This document shows, one piece after another, positions 8,544 through 17,173 of a stretch of DNA of 64,000 nucleotides. This DNA is from Candidatus Tiddalikarchaeum anstoanum (GTDB taxonomy: Archaea > Nanobdellota > Nanobdellia > Tiddalikarchaeales > Tiddalikarchaeaceae), in assembly GCA_902385255.1 (NCBI GenBank), contig CABMEV010000005.1:62001-126000 (forward strand), written 5' to 3'. Below the pieces are notes generated by a model. It searched no databases, was not told where the DNA came from, and saw only the letters and a list, made by a program, of their open reading frames with translations. Every line of letters begins with the position of its first letter. The stretch's first letter is position 1. Both the position numbers and the translations under genes were made by a program.

Positions 8544-9145
8544 GTTAGGACGTCTACGAAACTATTCAATGAAGGATATGTGAAGTTCGCTTCCGGAATC
8601 TTCTTGTTTGATATGAATACTATTTCTGAACCTATCATTTTTGCAGTCATGATTGACTTAGTATTATCGCTTACGAATGCGCATTCCTGGATTGATATGT
8701 TGAAATATTTCTGTAAATGTTCAAAAAAAGCGTAATTGTTTAATGGCAGTTTAGTGTTGCTGCTAAAGAGTTCGTAATCCGCGGTTAATCTGTTTTTGCG
8801 CTTTACTTCCCTCCACCACATTTCTAAAAAGTCGCCTATAACTGCTATTTTGAAATTTTCACGGATTCTCCCAATTACTTCACCGCTGATGGCGGGCTTT
8901 AATTTTGTGAAAAAGTCAGTTTTTAATGAATTAGTAATCCTTTTGCTTTTTGTGGCGTCTTTCAGCTTGTTCCAGAATGCGTCTTCTCTTAAATTGTTGG
9001 TTATTAAGTTCTCGTAGTCTTTCTTGATTAATTCTTCAAGCTTTTTTGCTGAGCTTTTAAATCTTGTAATTTCCTTAAATACTGAGTATATATTCTTTGT
9101 TTTTGGCAATAGTTGTTCAATGTCCAATATTATAATTTTGAACAT
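8540..9145 (-). CDS. HAD-like hydrolase fold protein, divergent
   Basis: The N-terminus IIILDIE resembles HAD motif I (hhhhDxD), with the second aspartate replaced by glutamate. The end (FVSDNTKSIMTAKMIG near residues 161-176) resembles motif IV plus the following helix of the HAD core, including the usual Ala...Gly spacing. A helical cap would occupy residues 20-100. Motifs II and III are weak (IAVIGDF near 103), so enzymatic activity is uncertain. The gene start overlaps the end of the upstream isomerase gene by 16 bases, so the two form a translationally linked pair. Confidence 0.6.
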   Translation of the reverse strand: MFKIIILDIEQLLPKTKNIYSVFKEITRFKSSAKKLEELIKKDYENLITNNLREDAFWNKLKDATKSKRITNSLKTDFFTKLKPAISGEVIGRIRENFKIAVIGDFLEMWWREVKRKNRLTADYELFSSNTKLPLNNYAFFEHLQKYFNISIQECAFVSDNTKSIMTAKMIGSEIVFISNKKIPEANFTYPSLNSFVDVLT

Positions 9146-9987
9146 GAGACGCTCCTCAATATTCCTCTTTCTGTTATGTATCCTTTTATCAGTTTATTGC
9201 TTGTGGTGTCAAACGCCGGGTTCCAGATTTCTAATTTTTTAGGCGCGTTGGGCCAGACTTCCTCCACGCTCCTGTTTTCTATTATTACACTGTCCCTGTA
9301 TTTGAAAGTCTCGCCTGCGGCGTACATTGGCACGTTGTTTTTCTTGCACATATTGGCTAATGTGTCAGTTCCTATTTTGTTAACGAAGAATGTTTTAGTT
9401 ATCGCATCGCAGCCGACCAGCACTAAGTCCGGAGGGTAGACTTCGAATGCTTCAACCATTGCAGAATCTATTGTGAATGTGACGTGTATTCCCACATCCA
9501 AAAGTTCTTTTGCTGTTATACGCCCCTGGTATAATGGTCTTGTTTCAAAACATACGACGTTGAATTTTTTACCCTGCTCTTTAGCTTTTTTAAATATCCT
9601 AATAACGCTGCTTGAATGGCAGTGCGTGAATATGTTCATGCCGTTTTTTATTAGTGCTGCACCTTTCTCGGCGATTATCTTCTCGGATTTCTCCTTTATT
9701 TTTATGAACTCGTTTGAATAATTAATATAATCTTTTCCTGTCTTGCTCTTTCTGATAACATAATCTATCGCATTTTTAAGCATTGGTTCTGTAGGTCTCG
9801 CACTCATGATTTTAGTTTTTGCATAAACCGCGTCTTTTCTCATGTTTGTTCCGGAACCAACGTATTCGCCGAATGCTAATACTCCGCTTTTTGCGATTGC
9901 GGTGGAGCCTTGAATCTGCAGTTTTTTAATCTTGACTGCCGTATTCTCCAGCTTTTTAATCCGTGATGCGATATCTTCAAAACTCAT
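9130..9987 (-). CDS. Ribose-1,5-bisphosphate isomerase / eIF2B-related protein
   Basis: This protein belongs to the eIF-2B alpha/MtnA superfamily. In archaea with the AMP-salvage pathway it converts ribose-1,5-bisphosphate to ribulose-1,5-bisphosphate. The residues catalytic in the archaeal isomerase are present: the cysteine in FTHCHSSS (Cys123) and the aspartate in GCDAIT (Asp194), followed by NKIGTD. This favours the isomerase over a translation factor subunit. At 285 residues it is somewhat shorter than typical (about 320). AMP phosphorylase and RuBisCO, its usual pathway partners, are not in the window. Confidence 0.8.
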   Translation of the reverse strand: MSFEDIASRIKKLENTAVKIKKLQIQGSTAIAKSGVLAFGEYVGSGTNMRKDAVYAKTKIMSARPTEPMLKNAIDYVIRKSKTGKDYINYSNEFIKIKEKSEKIIAEKGAALIKNGMNIFTHCHSSSVIRIFKKAKEQGKKFNVVCFETRPLYQGRITAKELLDVGIHVTFTIDSAMVEAFEVYPPDLVLVGCDAITKTFFVNKIGTDTLANMCKKNNVPMYAAGETFKYRDSVIIENRSVEEVWPNAPKKLEIWNPAFDTTSNKLIKGYITERGILRSVSCSKL

Positions 9988-10048
9988 ATTAAGAAAGATT
10001 CTTTTGGTTTATTTAAATTTATATGTAAAAAAATAGGTTTTGCTATGC

Positions 10049-10348
10049 TTATTTGTTAAATTTTTTAACTTCATCTTCAACTGTTCGCCTGACGTCGACT
10101 ATTTCCACGCTTTCCACACCTTTTATCTTTGATAATTCTTTTTCTGCCTCATCAGGGCTTCCTTTTGCCTCATCAGACACTAAGTAGATTAATAATTCTT
10201 TTAGACCGAACGCTATCGGGTTCGTTTCAACTTTTGCTATGACACCAACTTTTGATAATACTTTTCCAGCATCTTTCTCTATTTTTTTCAAGTCTATTTC
10301 CGGGGATGAAGGCATTATCTTGAATGTGATTATTACTTGGGCTGCCAT
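10049..10348 (-). CDS. Translation elongation factor 1-beta (aEF1B)
   Basis: The guanine nucleotide exchange factor for aEF1A. The 99-residue ferredoxin-like domain begins VIITFKIMPSSPEIDL and continues through VIAKVETNPIAFGLKEL to KGVESVEIVDVRR, matching the archaeal family along its whole length. It starts at the base immediately after the stop of the small zinc-ribbon gene upstream (TAA then ATG), so the two are almost certainly one transcript, an arrangement common in archaea. Confidence 0.93.
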   Translation of the reverse strand: MAAQVIITFKIMPSSPEIDLKKIEKDAGKVLSKVGVIAKVETNPIAFGLKELLIYLVSDEAKGSPDEAEKELSKIKGVESVEIVDVRRTVEDEVKKFNK

Positions 10349-10513
10349 TTATGGTCCCTCAAAACCGCATTTTGGACATTTATATTTTATTACTCTTTTT
10401 CTGCAAGTATCACATCGATTTATCTGGGCTTCTCCGCAGTTTGGGCATTTTAATACTACGTGGTGGCCTGATACGCTGATTTCCATCTTGCATGATGTAC
10501 ATTTTTCTACCAT
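10349..10513 (-). CDS. Small zinc-ribbon RNA-binding protein (COG2888-like)
   Basis: A 54-residue gene read on the minus strand from ATG at 10513 to TAA at 10349. It carries four CxxC pairs: CTSC, CPNC, CDTC and CPKC, spaced as two zinc ribbons. The order and the neighbouring aEF1B gene match the archaeal small zinc-finger family predicted to act in translation. The stop is directly followed by the ATG of aEF1B. A TATA-like AT-rich stretch lies upstream around 10530-10550. Confidence 0.88.
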   Translation of the reverse strand: MVEKCTSCKMEISVSGHHVVLKCPNCGEAQINRCDTCRKRVIKYKCPKCGFEGP

Positions 10514-10568
10514 AAGAATAAGAGAATGAGTAAATGGTTTTTAAATTTTGCTATCTATGAAGCCGCGC

Positions 10569-11396
10569 CTAAAAACGGCTTGATAATCGTTTCTCAACCA
10601 AAGAAAGCGCTTTCTTGTGGTCTGGCAGTTTCTTAAGTTCATCATAATATCTTTGGATATCTTCAAATTCAGGTATGGAATCCCTTTGTATCATCTTGTT
10701 TAGTATGATTATCATTTCGGATATTGTTTTTGAGTTCTTTTTTATATCCAATGCTTTTTTTGCGTAAATATATGCATATTTTAAAGGGTCGTTAAGTTCA
10801 GGTATACTTTTAATTTTTGTGGTTAATTTCGAATAGTCATAAAGTATGTCTGAAAGCGTCACGTATGCCTGGAAATTATCTTTATTTCTTTTTATGATTT
10901 TTTTGATGTATTTTATTGAGAGGTCAAAACAGCCTTCGCTGTATAATGCGCGGGAAAATCTTCCCGCCCTGTCTATTTTTAGTGCATTATTCATTGCTGA
11001 TATTATATCATCACACCTTTGCAGGTCAACTGATACTTCCAATAGTCCGGCGTAATTATCCAGCGTCTTATTGTTATGAACGAGTTTGCGCCAGATTAAA
11101 TAGGATTTTTTCAAGCAGCTTCTTTTTTCCAGGGAGAATCCTGCATAGTAATAAGCCTCGGCTAAATTTTTCAAAACTTGTGTTTTAATACTTGAATAAC
11201 TATGCTTCAGTGCTCTTTTTGCGTAGTTAAGAGAAGCTTCAGCTTCATCTTGTTCGGAGTATATCTTTGATGCCAGCAGTAAAACGCTTGGTTTTTTAGG
11301 GGTGTCTATAAGAGATACATCAATGAATATTTGGGCTTCAGGTATGCTGTACTGTTCAAATAATACTTTTGCTTTATTATAACTTGAGACTGCCAT
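10569..11396 (-). CDS. TPR-like helical repeat protein
   Basis: A 275-residue all-helical protein with repeated helix-turn-helix units. Recognisable TPR-like stretches include LLASKIYSEQDEAEASLNYAKRAL (about residues 40-63) and others near residues 160-190. No membrane helix or signal is present. TPR proteins serve as protein-interaction scaffolds; no specific partner is evident. The gene stands alone between the zinc-ribbon gene and the divergent pth2. Confidence 0.65.
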   Translation of the reverse strand: MAVSSYNKAKVLFEQYSIPEAQIFIDVSLIDTPKKPSVLLLASKIYSEQDEAEASLNYAKRALKHSYSSIKTQVLKNLAEAYYYAGFSLEKRSCLKKSYLIWRKLVHNNKTLDNYAGLLEVSVDLQRCDDIISAMNNALKIDRAGRFSRALYSEGCFDLSIKYIKKIIKRNKDNFQAYVTLSDILYDYSKLTTKIKSIPELNDPLKYAYIYAKKALDIKKNSKTISEMIIILNKMIQRDSIPEFEDIQRYYDELKKLPDHKKALSLVEKRLSSRF

Positions 11397-11497
11397 TTTT
11401 TTATTTGAAAAGTCTTATTGTTTAAAAAAGAATTTAGTCACTAGAACATCGTAAATAATCAGTACGTATAAAAACCCTGAAATGCTTATTTTATAAT

Positions 11498-11848
11498 ATG
11501 GAATACAAGCAGGCAATTATAATAAGGACAGATTTAGACATGAAAAAAGGCAAGATGGTTGCGCAGGGAAGCCATGCAAGTGTAGGTTCAGCGTATAAAG
11601 TATTCCAGAAAAATCCTGTTATTTTCAAATCCTGGTTTGGCGCAATGACTAAGATAGTTCTTAAAGTTTCAAGCGAGAAAGAATTAATTGAACTTGCTGA
11701 GAAAGCAGGGAAGGAAGGTTTAGTTCACGAGCTCGTACACGATGCCGGAAGGACGCAGGTCGAGCCTGGAAGTATTACTGCTCTTGCCATAGGTCCTGAT
11801 GAGGAAAAGAAGATAGACATTATTACAAGCAGATTAAAATTATTATGA
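11498..11848 (+). CDS. pth2: Peptidyl-tRNA hydrolase, archaeal/eukaryotic type (Pth2)
   Basis: Releases tRNA from prematurely dropped peptidyl-tRNA. The N-terminus KQAIIIRTDLDMKKGKMVAQGSHAS is diagnostic of Pth2, with the catalytic DxxMxKGK...QGSHA pattern intact. The C-terminal VHDAGRTQVEPGS...AIGP also matches. The length of 116 is typical. It is monocistronic, with a convergent GNAT gene five bases beyond its stop. Confidence 0.95.
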   Translation: MEYKQAIIIRTDLDMKKGKMVAQGSHASVGSAYKVFQKNPVIFKSWFGAMTKIVLKVSSEKELIELAEKAGKEGLVHELVHDAGRTQVEPGSITALAIGPDEEKKIDIITSRLKLL

Positions 11849-11853
11849 ATTAC

Positions 11854-12318
11854 TTATTTGAATTCAAGAAGCATCCTTGTGAATAAAGTCTTAAATCCCT
11901 GTCTCTCGTAGAATTTTACAAGTTTTTGCAGGTTCTTGGAGTCAGCGGATGCTATGACTTTCTTATAGCCAACCCTTCTCACATTTGCTATACAGTATTT
12001 TAACAACTTAGTTCCGATTCCTTTATTCCTGAAATTTTTCTTTATAAACACGGAGTCCAAGTCAACGTATTTTTCACCCTCGCTTATGTGGTGTATCTTG
12101 CTGTCCTCTTTTGCTATCTTCACTCTGCATTTTAGGAAACCTATAATTTCACTATTTACTTCTGCAATGAAAAATGTCGAATTTTTAAACTCTTTACGGA
12201 AAGAGTATTCTGACTCTTTAAGAGTGCCAGGGGATATCCCTTCATCAAACCATTCATTGTTGAGGTCTAATAATTGCTTAAAATCGCTTTGTGTAGCTTC
12301 CCTAATATTCAACTTCAT
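11854..12318 (-). CDS. GNAT-family N-acetyltransferase
   Basis: A 154-residue acetyl-CoA-dependent acetyltransferase. The acetyl-CoA pyrophosphate-binding motif is FRNKGIGTKLLKY at about residues 96-108 (R/Q-x-x-G-x-G/A). The following region, VIASADSKNLQKLVKFYERQGF, matches GNAT motif B. The acceptor is unknown; archaeal GNATs modify protein N-termini, ribosomal proteins or small molecules. The gene is convergent with pth2 and followed on the same strand only by the tRNA-Tyr upstream of it. Confidence 0.85.
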   Translation of the reverse strand: MKLNIREATQSDFKQLLDLNNEWFDEGISPGTLKESEYSFRKEFKNSTFFIAEVNSEIIGFLKCRVKIAKEDSKIHHISEGEKYVDLDSVFIKKNFRNKGIGTKLLKYCIANVRRVGYKKVIASADSKNLQKLVKFYERQGFKTLFTRMLLEFK

Positions 12319-12373
12319 AGTATAAAATTAGATGTTTTACTTAATTATAAAATAAACTGTTAAAAAAATTGGT

Positions 12374-12509
12374 TCCCGCGGGGCGGATTCGAACCACCAA
12401 CCTCCTGATGTCTGCTGAAGGACATGTCATCGAATGCTATAATAGCATATTCTCATGCCTCGACTGTTACATCTACAGTCAGACGCTCTAACCATTGGGC
12501 TACCGCAGG
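12374..12509 (-). tRNA. tRNA-Tyr (GTA) with a 63-base intron
   Basis: Read on the minus strand, the acceptor CCTGCGG pairs with CCGCGGG, with one G-U pair. The anticodon loop is CTGTAGA with anticodon GTA, and the T-loop is TTCGAAT. C1-G72 fits archaeal tRNA-Tyr. Exon 1 is 12473-12509, exactly ending at position 37; exon 2 is 12374-12409. The intron 12410-12472 sits at the canonical 37/38 site and contains its own AT-rich hairpin (GCTATTATAGC). CCA is not encoded directly after A73. Confidence 0.92.
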
Positions 12510-12545
12510 AATAATAATAGAAAGACATTGATTACTTTTTAAAAC

Positions 12546-13727
12546 TTACTGAAATAAGCCTCCGCCTAACGTGCCCAGGCTTCCGAGTATCGCACTTTGC
12601 AGTGCCTGTTCTATTACACCCAGGCTAACTAAGTATGGAACGGTGATTACAGGATCGGTTTGTCCGCTGCCTATGCATTCGCAAAGAGTGTAATTAGTTT
12701 TAAAAACGCATACTCTTACATTGTAAATATTGTTTAAAGTGCTTGACGTGAGAACTGTTCCAAGATTAGGTATTTGAGTGGAGTAGCTTGTTGACAAGTA
12801 ATAAGTCTGGTTGTTTACCCTAACTCCTCTTGTCATGCTTGGAATAAGATAAGTTCCGCTTGGAAGAGATTGCGAGATTAAAGTGTTATTAAATGTTATT
12901 GCTGAATTACTGGTTGTCTGGAAGTTCTCGATTGTGCTCCTTGCCTGCACGCATCCTTCAGGAAGTGCTGCTGGGAATAAGAAGCCGAAGTTGAAAGCGT
13001 CATTTATTGAGTTTATTGTTGAAATTGATGTTTGTGACAATATAAAGATGACAAACACTGCAAATAATACTACTCCTATTGCCGAGATTGGATTTTTCAG
13101 CAGGAATTCGAAAATGCTTTTAACAGACTCTTTCCCCGTGATGCTTCCGGTGTAGCCGTCAAGTGTTAAGTTCTCTTTGCCTTTGTTTGAACTAATTTGG
13201 CAGTACCACATGTCTTCTTTTTTTTCGCATTTTAGAAGTTCGTACTTTTTAACGCCTACTTTCTCCAAGTCTTTTGCGAGCGCTTTCTTTATTCCCTCTT
13301 CATCAAGGAGTGTTGGAATCATATTCTTGTCTTCCAATGCTTTTGTTAATTTGGCAACCTGTATCTTCAGTGTTTTAACATCTTCTGAGAGTGATGAAAC
13401 GTCAATCTTTGTGGCGTATTTTTCTTTTGCCTTAAATCCCGTAGATACGAGCAGCATGATAAAATAAAGTATTACTGCTGTGACTATTGAGAATAAGTAA
13501 TCGCTTAGGAAGAATTTCATGTTAAATACAGTCTCTAAAGTTAAGCCTCCTATGAAACATAATATTCCAAGAACCCCTGTGCCTGCTATTTTGAAAATTA
13601 TATTGGTTGCGCCTTTCCATCCTTTAATGGCCATGTTGCCAAAGTAGAAACAAAGAAGTATGAACGCCAGCTTGTTTAAGGCTGTAAAAATTAGTTCTGC
13701 TATGCTTAGAATATCTGAGATAGCCAT
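12546..13727 (-). CDS. Membrane protein of unknown function, 393 residues
   Basis: Not recognised. Three hydrophobic helices lie in the first 100 residues, then a short coiled coil (about 108-135). A small soluble domain with two cysteines follows (CEKKEDMWYC near 167-176), another helix lies near 218-238, and the rest is a long C-terminal region rich in Asn, Thr and Ser with potential N-glycosylation sites (NNT, NQT, NYT). That region also carries a CVFKTNYTLCEC cysteine group near residue 345. The composition suggests an outward-facing C-terminal domain. It is divergent from the CYTH gene. Confidence 0.65.
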   Translation of the reverse strand: MAISDILSIAELIFTALNKLAFILLCFYFGNMAIKGWKGATNIIFKIAGTGVLGILCFIGGLTLETVFNMKFFLSDYLFSIVTAVILYFIMLLVSTGFKAKEKYATKIDVSSLSEDVKTLKIQVAKLTKALEDKNMIPTLLDEEGIKKALAKDLEKVGVKKYELLKCEKKEDMWYCQISSNKGKENLTLDGYTGSITGKESVKSIFEFLLKNPISAIGVVLFAVFVIFILSQTSISTINSINDAFNFGFLFPAALPEGCVQARSTIENFQTTSNSAITFNNTLISQSLPSGTYLIPSMTRGVRVNNQTYYLSTSYSTQIPNLGTVLTSSTLNNIYNVRVCVFKTNYTLCECIGSGQTDPVITVPYLVSLGVIEQALQSAILGSLGTLGGGLFQ

Positions 13728-13782
13728 ATTAGATTAGTGAAAATAGCAGATTTTAAAAACTTTTAACAAAAGATATTATTTC

Positions 13783-14319
13783 ATGGTTGTAGAAGTTGAA
13801 ATAAGAAGTTTCATTAAAAAAGAGAAATATGATGAATTATTGGATTTTTTTAAGAAGAATGCGGAATTTGAGGGCGAAGATGACCAAGAAACGCATTATT
13901 TTGACGGAAAAAATGACCTTAGGATTCAAAAAAATAAATCATACTCTAAAATATGGCTGAAAGGAGGGAGGATACATGATGAGGAGAGGAAAGAGGTTGA
14001 AGTCAAATTTGGCAGGGATGATTTTGAAAAATTAGAAGAGCTGTTTTTAAGCCTCGGCTATAATGTCAGCATTAAATGGTTCAGAAAAAGGAATTCTTTC
14101 AAATGGGAAGGCTTAGGTGTCAGTATTGATTACACTAAGGGTTATGGATACATAATAGAATTGGAAAAATTAAGCGATGAGAATGATAAGGATACTGCGT
14201 TAAATCTCCTTAAGGAGAAAATGAGAATCTTAAATGTGGATATCACTCCAAAAGAGCTTTTTGATAAGAAATTCGAGTATTACAGGGAAAATTGGGAAAA
14301 ATTAGCACTGGAGAAATAA
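13783..14319 (+). CDS. CYTH-domain protein (adenylate cyclase class IV / thiamine-triphosphatase fold)
   Basis: CYTH enzymes form an eight-stranded tunnel that binds triphosphates and divalent metals. The family N-terminal E-x-E-x-(K/R) motif is present as VEVEIRSF at residues 3-10. Other tunnel positions are HYFDGKNDLRIQ near 45-56, KIWLKGG, EERKEVEVKF near 70-80 and IELEKL near 125. Substrate could be ATP, thiamine triphosphate or inorganic triphosphate; sequence alone does not decide. Length 178 is typical. Confidence 0.8.
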   Translation: MVVEVEIRSFIKKEKYDELLDFFKKNAEFEGEDDQETHYFDGKNDLRIQKNKSYSKIWLKGGRIHDEERKEVEVKFGRDDFEKLEELFLSLGYNVSIKWFRKRNSFKWEGLGVSIDYTKGYGYIIELEKLSDENDKDTALNLLKEKMRILNVDITPKELFDKKFEYYRENWEKLALEK

Positions 14320-14354
14320 AGTTTAAAATAGGTTAGACAATATTCTTTAACTAT

Positions 14355-14648
14355 ATGGTAAGTTGGATTTTTTCATTCGTTACTGCTTTAATAACTGTTT
14401 ATGCAATCTATACATCGATGCGATTGAAAAATGCAAGGCTTCGAATTGTTGCATTAATAGCGTTCTCGCTTCTGCTTATTGGGGAAACATTTGATATACT
14501 TGCCGGAAACGGCTCGTCAACCATACTTGCAGTATTTGTGGAAGTACTTGAAATGTTTATAACTATAGGGTTCTTCGCTTTATTGTATTATTTAAAATTG
14601 TTAACAGAGAGGAAAAAAGCAAGAAAAAGAAAAGGTGGAAAAAGGTGA
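14355..14648 (+). CDS. Small membrane protein, three predicted helices
   Basis: A 97-residue protein of unknown function with hydrophobic segments at about 4-20, 28-50 and 58-82. A strongly basic C-terminus (ERKKARKRKGGKR) is probably cytoplasmic. Its stop overlaps the GTG start of the next small membrane gene (GTGA), and that gene in turn overlaps the DHH gene, so all three are one operon. Confidence 0.7.
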   Translation: MVSWIFSFVTALITVYAIYTSMRLKNARLRIVALIAFSLLLIGETFDILAGNGSSTILAVFVEVLEMFITIGFFALLYYLKLLTERKKARKRKGGKR

Positions 14649-14878
14649 AGGACAACATAAATATAGGAGAATATGACAGGATTGTAAGAATTGTTTTTGG
14701 CCTGATGATATTATTGCTGATTTGGTTTGAGATGCTTGGACGCATAATACTGCCTTTGGATTTTATATTGAAAGCTGTTCTGATAATAACGGGTGCGGCT
14801 TTGCTTATAACTGGCGTCTCAAGAACGAGCCCAGTATACTATTTATTACACATTAACACGAATAAGAGATTAAAATGA
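14645..14878 (+). CDS. DUF2892-type small membrane protein
   Basis: The 77 residues contain NINIGEYDRIVRIVFGL followed by two hydrophobic helices. The end, TSPVYYLLHINT, matches the DUF2892 pattern (N-x-G-x-x-D-R-x-x-R ... CP-x-Y-x-x-x-G-x-x-T), with the usual cysteine replaced by Ser. In bacteria this domain is attached to rhodanese modules; alone, its role is unknown. It starts with GTG overlapping the upstream stop, and its own stop overlaps the next ATG by four bases. Confidence 0.75.
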   Translation: MKDNINIGEYDRIVRIVFGLMILLLIWFEMLGRIILPLDFILKAVLIITGAALLITGVSRTSPVYYLLHINTNKRLK

Positions 14879-15951
14879 ACAAGATAGAGGATTTTTTGAA
14901 GAATGCTGAAAAAATTATAATATTGTTTCATATAGATACTGATGGAATATGCAGCGCTAAGATAGTTAATGAGAGCCTGAAAAGACTGAATAAAAAAGTA
15001 TTGGATTATTTTCCAACCAGTCCGCAGCTGTTAAAGAGCAAAACTTTCCAGATAGGGATAGTGAGGGATAATCCGGATTTGATAATACTTGTTGACATCA
15101 GCGTTGATGATGACGAGCCTTTGATAAAGAATAATAAGGGCAGGAAGTTCTTGATTATCGACCACCACCAAGTCACGAAAGACTTATCGAATGATAATAT
15201 TATTCACATTAATCCAAAACTTTCAGGTGATGAGACTTACACGCCGGCTTCGAAAGTTTGTTTCGACGAGTTAAACAAAGTAATTGACATCGAAGATTTG
15301 GACTGGGTTAGCGCCGTTGGCATAATAGGCGACACTGGCGGTATTTTTCAAAAAAAATTCATAACAAAAACCCTGAAAAAATACAAGTACGCTGTGAAAA
15401 ACGACAAGGATTACTTCTTCGACTCCTTCTTTGGGGAATTATCAAACATAATCAATAGTGCAAAGATGTGCAAAGGAAATGACGGCGCAATAAAGGCATT
15501 GAAGCTGATAGAGGAAAGCAGTACTCCAAATGAGTTTTTTGAAAAAGCATTCGAGCTCAGGATGTGCAATGAACAAGTGGAGCAGTACATCAATGATAGT
15601 GTTGAATTATTTGAGAAAAGCAAGGAGTATTTGAAAGACTTGGACCTTTATTTTTTCACATTCTCGCCAAAATACCTTATTGGCTCAACCCTTTCGACAA
15701 TATTAAGCTTCAAATACCCGGCTAAGACACTGGTAATATTAACAAAGAAAGGTAATAATACGACTGTGAATTTCAGGCGACATGATAAGACGTATGATAT
15801 GGGCCAGCTTGCAAAGGAGAGTGTGCAGGGCTTGAAAAACGCTGGAGGCGGAGGGCATATTCCGGCTGCAGGTGCGCATCTTCAGTCCAAAGATGTATTG
15901 ACATTAAAGAATAATATAATGAAAAAATTAGGGGATATGATGCATAAATAA
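14875..15951 (+). CDS. DHH-family phosphoesterase (RecJ-like / NrnA-like)
   Basis: A manganese-dependent phosphoesterase with the DHH core and a DHHA1 domain. Motif I is FHIDTDGICSA near residues 18-28, motif II LVDISVDD near 72, and motif III is IIDHH near 94-98. Motif IV is GIIGDTGG near 148. The DHHA1 glycine motif GGGGHIPAAG is near 323-332. Archaeal relatives include RecJ-like 5'-3' exonucleases that interact with GINS and oligoribonucleases; the 358-residue length fits either. It is last in a three-gene operon with two small membrane proteins. Confidence 0.88.
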   Translation: MNKIEDFLKNAEKIIILFHIDTDGICSAKIVNESLKRLNKKVLDYFPTSPQLLKSKTFQIGIVRDNPDLIILVDISVDDDEPLIKNNKGRKFLIIDHHQVTKDLSNDNIIHINPKLSGDETYTPASKVCFDELNKVIDIEDLDWVSAVGIIGDTGGIFQKKFITKTLKKYKYAVKNDKDYFFDSFFGELSNIINSAKMCKGNDGAIKALKLIEESSTPNEFFEKAFELRMCNEQVEQYINDSVELFEKSKEYLKDLDLYFFTFSPKYLIGSTLSTILSFKYPAKTLVILTKKGNNTTVNFRRHDKTYDMGQLAKESVQGLKNAGGGGHIPAAGAHLQSKDVLTLKNNIMKKLGDMMHK

Positions 15952-15959
15952 ATTTATTT

Positions 15960-16877
15960 TTACTTGAGCAGTTCCTTAATGAGATATTTTTTCAAATCAT
16001 CCAATCCTTCGCCTGTAATGCATGAGATATAAAAGTCAGTTTTAAGACTCCTGTCCAATTCGCACTTGTTTGTAACGCTGATTATTTTCTTTGAAGTAAA
16101 AAGTTTCTTAACCTCGCCGTATAATTTCTCCTGGTCTTCTATCTTAAAACCGCTGGAGCCGCTCGAATCGAATAAGAATAAGACTAAGTTTGCAAGGTAT
16201 TTGAGAGCAGTTATGGCTTTCATCTCTATAACATTACGCTCACTAAGAGGTCGTTCCAGCAAACCGGGAGTATCCACAACCTGAATCTTATGATTGCCGT
16301 AGGTCATATAGCTGATATTGATGTTTTTCGTGGTGAATGGGTAACTGTTTACTTCTGCAGTGCTTCCTGTCAGTCTAGCCAATAAACTGGTTTTTCCTGT
16401 ATTTGGAAAACCTGCGATTAAAACAGTAGGAAGACTCTTAACGCTAGGGAAATTGCCAAGGGCTTTTCTTACAATATCTAAGAATTTGAAATCAGAGTCT
16501 ATCTGCTTGAGCGATGATTTAGTCCTGCCAAACAATGCTTCAATCCCTATTTTCTTTTTCATGAACTCATAATATAATTTTTTAACCATGAACCTGCCCC
16601 AGTTTATGGCGCCAAGGCTTTTCTTATACCTGTCAACGTTCACTGTGACGTCAAGGAGTTCTTTGTAGAAAGATGATAACTTCTCAACCTGCGGGAAGTG
16701 CTCGATTATGCTTGTGAGGGCGCTATACAAATAGTCATAGAATGCTTTTGCGCGCTCTTTTTCAAGGATATATTTTTTCATATTCCAGGGAATTGTCTTG
16801 TCTATATCTACAGTTTTTGTTCTCCTGTACGCAGTATCAACATAATGATCGTAAGATTCAACTTTAGGAACATTCAT
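15960..16877 (-). CDS. NOG1-like GTPase, ribosome biogenesis
   Basis: An Obg/Nog1-subfamily GTPase. The helical N-terminal domain (about 1-148) is typical of NOG1. The G domain follows: G1 GFPNTGKTS near residue 156, the switch region with TTKN, G3 DTPGLLERP near 203, and G4 TNKCEL near 266. NOG1 acts in large ribosomal subunit assembly in eukaryotes and its archaeal homologues are thought to do likewise. At 305 residues it ends just after the G domain, as in archaea. It is divergent from the dph2 fragment. Confidence 0.88.
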   Translation of the reverse strand: MNVPKVESYDHYVDTAYRRTKTVDIDKTIPWNMKKYILEKERAKAFYDYLYSALTSIIEHFPQVEKLSSFYKELLDVTVNVDRYKKSLGAINWGRFMVKKLYYEFMKKKIGIEALFGRTKSSLKQIDSDFKFLDIVRKALGNFPSVKSLPTVLIAGFPNTGKTSLLARLTGSTAEVNSYPFTTKNINISYMTYGNHKIQVVDTPGLLERPLSERNVIEMKAITALKYLANLVLFLFDSSGSSGFKIEDQEKLYGEVKKLFTSKKIISVTNKCELDRSLKTDFYISCITGEGLDDLKKYLIKELLK

Positions 16878-16911
16878 AACGTTTAAAACAATACTCTCAA
16901 TTTAATAAGTT

Positions 16912-17169
16912 ATGGAATACGAAATAGATTATAAAAAAATAGCAGGCAGTCTTAAAGAAGTAAAAGCTAAAAATGTGTTATTACAGCTTCCTGATGGATT
17001 AAAACCTGATTTTAAAAAAGTCATCAATAATATATCTCAGTTTTACAAGTGCAACTTATTCATTTGGGGCAACTCCTGTTTTGGCGCATGCGATTTGCCA
17101 GTCCAGTCTGAAAAAGCAGGGATAGATACTATAATACACGTAGGCCATGAGGTTTTCAAAAAGAGGTGA
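16912..17169 (+). pseudogene. dph2: Truncated diphthamide synthase subunit Dph2 (N-terminal fragment)
   Basis: The 85 residues align with the start of archaeal Dph2: LLQLPDGL near 24, then WGNSCFGACDLP near 54-65 containing the first iron-sulfur cysteine, then IIHVGHEVF near 75. Intact archaeal Dph2 is about 320-340 residues with three cysteines for the 4Fe-4S cluster; only the first domain is left here. The frame ends at TGA 17167 and no Dph2-like sequence follows in any frame. The RNase HII sequence begins at once and lacks a normal start codon, so a deletion seems to have joined the two genes. An assembly collapse would look the same. Confidence 0.75.
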
Positions 17170-17173
17170 ATGA

